A stretch of DNA of 6,007 nt from the NCBI GenBank assembly GCA_005883775.1, contig VBEU01000177.1, positions 1 through 6,007 of the forward strand, given 5' to 3'. The position numbers and the translations under genes are program-made. This stretch comes from Chloroflexota bacterium. GTDB taxonomy: Bacteria; Chloroflexota; Limnocylindria; P2-11E. A model generated the notes under the pieces. It was not told the DNA's origin, did no database searches, and saw nothing but the letters and a program-made list of their open reading frames with translations. Positions 5,323 to 6,007 of the stretch are shown in pieces (within the stretch, counting starts at the first letter, position 1; the number at the start of each line of letters is the position of its first letter).

Positions 5323-6007
5323 GGACCTTCTCGTGCTGAAGATCGGGGGTTCCGTGGGCGCCGAGAACGACGCATCGCTTGACGCGGTCGTCGCGCTCAA
5401 CGACGGCGGCCATCCGCTGGTCGTGGTCCACGGCGGAGGACCGCTCGTTGGCGATTGGGCGGAACGCCTGGGAATGGAGACCCGCTTCGTGCGTGGCCTT
5501 CGCGTGACCGACGCCGAAACGCGCGATCTCGCGCTCGCGGTGCTCGGCGGGCTTGCGAACGGACGCGTTGTCGCCGCGCTTCTCGCTCGCGGCGTCCCCG
5601 CGGTCGGCCTCACCGGGATCGACGGCGGGATGCTCCGCGCGGAGCGGGAGGATGCCGAGCTCGGTTTCGTGGGCCGGGTCAGCCTTGTCGACAGCGCGCT
5701 CCTCGAGGAGCTCGTCGACGCGGGCCGGGTACCGATCGTCGCGCCGGCCGCCCTGGATCGCGCGTCCGGAGAGGTCCTTAACGTCAACGGCGACGCCGCG
5801 GCGGGCGCCATCGCGGCGAGCCTCGGGGCGCGTCTGCTCGTGTTCGTTACCGATGTGCCCGGTGTCCGGGGGAAGGATGGTCGCGTCATCGCACGGCTCG
5901 ACGCCGACAAGGCGCGGGCGCTAGTCGACGACGGGACGATCGAAGGAGGCATGCTGCCCAAGGTCGAGGCGTGCCTCATCGCGGCCGCGGCGGGATGCCG
6001 CGCCGCG
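5303..6007 (+). CDS. argB: Acetylglutamate kinase, C-terminally cut by the window edge
   Basis: ArgB phosphorylates N-acetylglutamate with ATP, the second step of arginine synthesis, supplying the ArgC substrate. The 235 visible residues cover most of the amino-acid-kinase fold: KIGGS (Lys13), VVHGGGP (42-48), GLRVTDAETRD (Arg67, substrate site), NVNGDAAA (160-167), FVTDVPGV (181-188) and the ATP-side GGMLPKVEA (Lys220). Roughly the last 25-60 residues are outside. From the ATG at 5303 there are only 12 residues before Lys13, so the long N-terminal helix of arginine-inhibited hexameric kinases is absent. This start overlaps argJ by 20 bp. A GTG at 5333 has a better ribosome binding site but would trim the first beta strand. 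A LysW-type kinase (LysZ) is a distant alternative, disfavoured by the argC-argJ context and the canonical ArgB motifs. Confidence 0.93.
   Translation, partial: MPTTPRKDLLVLKIGGSVGAENDASLDAVVALNDGGHPLVVVHGGGPLVGDWAERLGMETRFVRGLRVTDAETRDLALAVLGGLANGRVVAALLARGVPAVGLTGIDGGMLRAEREDAELGFVGRVSLVDSALLEELVDAGRVPIVAPAALDRASGEVLNVNGDAAAGAIAASLGARLLVFVTDVPGVRGKDGRVIARLDADKARALVDDGTIEGGMLPKVEACLIAAAAGCRAA
5321..5325 (+). promoter_or_regulatory. Shine-Dalgarno-like AAGGA that would serve an alternative argB start
   Basis: AAGGA at the very end of argJ lies 7 nt before a GTG at 5333, in the argB frame. The spacing is ideal, and this is one of the better ribosome binding sites in a window where most starts have none. 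A product from 5333 would begin MLKIGGS, two residues before the ATP-site lysine, shortening the first strand of the fold; for that reason the ATG at 5303 is kept as the main start. The motif could be incidental. Confidence 0.3.

Noticed and set aside
4897..5979. A 360-codon open frame on the minus strand opposite argJ and argB.
   Set aside because: It is antisense to two genes with intact catalytic motifs. Its composition (Ser, Arg, Pro, Thr) is typical of a shadow frame in GC-rich DNA, with no domain pattern.
5303..6007. The kinase could be a LysW-dependent LysZ (lysine or ornithine via carrier protein).
   Set aside because: Its motifs (VVHGGGP, GLRVTDAET, GGMLPKVEA) follow acetylglutamate kinase, the gene follows argC and argJ, and no LysW-like small acidic protein is encoded nearby.
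1..6007. Mobile elements, CRISPR arrays, tRNA or rRNA genes, or an uncharacterised defence or biosynthetic system.
   Set aside because: The window is tiled almost completely by seven recognisable housekeeping genes, with gaps of 22, 21 and 59 bp only. No long repeats, transposase motifs or RNA-like segments were seen by eye.

Overview
The window is a compact, GC-rich bacterial chromosomal segment of core metabolism. It holds two divergent gene blocks: riboflavin biosynthesis on the minus strand, and glutamate/arginine metabolism on the plus strand. Four of the seven genes start with GTG, coding sequences abut or overlap, and several starts have no Shine-Dalgarno sequence but a -10-like hexamer just upstream, which suggests leaderless transcription. 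This style fits Actinomycetota, Chloroflexota or Dormibacterota-like soil lineages. The taxon cannot be fixed from the window alone.

Minus strand, read right to left: ribD (1808-741, bifunctional deaminase/reductase), ribE (740-147, riboflavin synthase) and the first 41 codons of ribBA (124-1, DHBP synthase domain), which runs off the left edge. ribD stops exactly where ribE starts, and 22 bp separate ribE from ribBA, so this is an ordinary rib operon. There is no room for an FMN riboswitch before ribD, because the divergent glutamate dehydrogenase gene starts 21 bp away.

Plus strand: a hexameric-type glutamate dehydrogenase gene (1830-3113). It is followed by a 59-bp AT-rich gap holding a well-formed promoter overlapped by an ARG-box-like operator, and then argC (3173-4195), argJ (4192-5322) and the first 235 codons of argB (5303-6007, open at the right edge). 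argC/argJ overlap by 4 bp and argJ/argB probably by 20 bp, so the three are almost certainly one operon. ArgB and ArgC turn N-acetylglutamate into N-acetylglutamate semialdehyde; ArgJ recycles the acetyl group from N-acetylornithine to glutamate. The dehydrogenase links glutamate and 2-oxoglutarate, so it is metabolically adjacent to the operon.

No mobile element, RNA gene, CRISPR array or unknown system is visible. The most notable oddity is inside argJ: just after the self-cleavage threonine, about 28 residues that the family normally carries are missing in frame, while the recognisable catalytic residues are kept. Secondary points are the ArgR-type control region before argC, a short ArgB N-terminus lacking the helix of arginine-sensitive kinases, and the very tight divergent ribD/gdhA start region.
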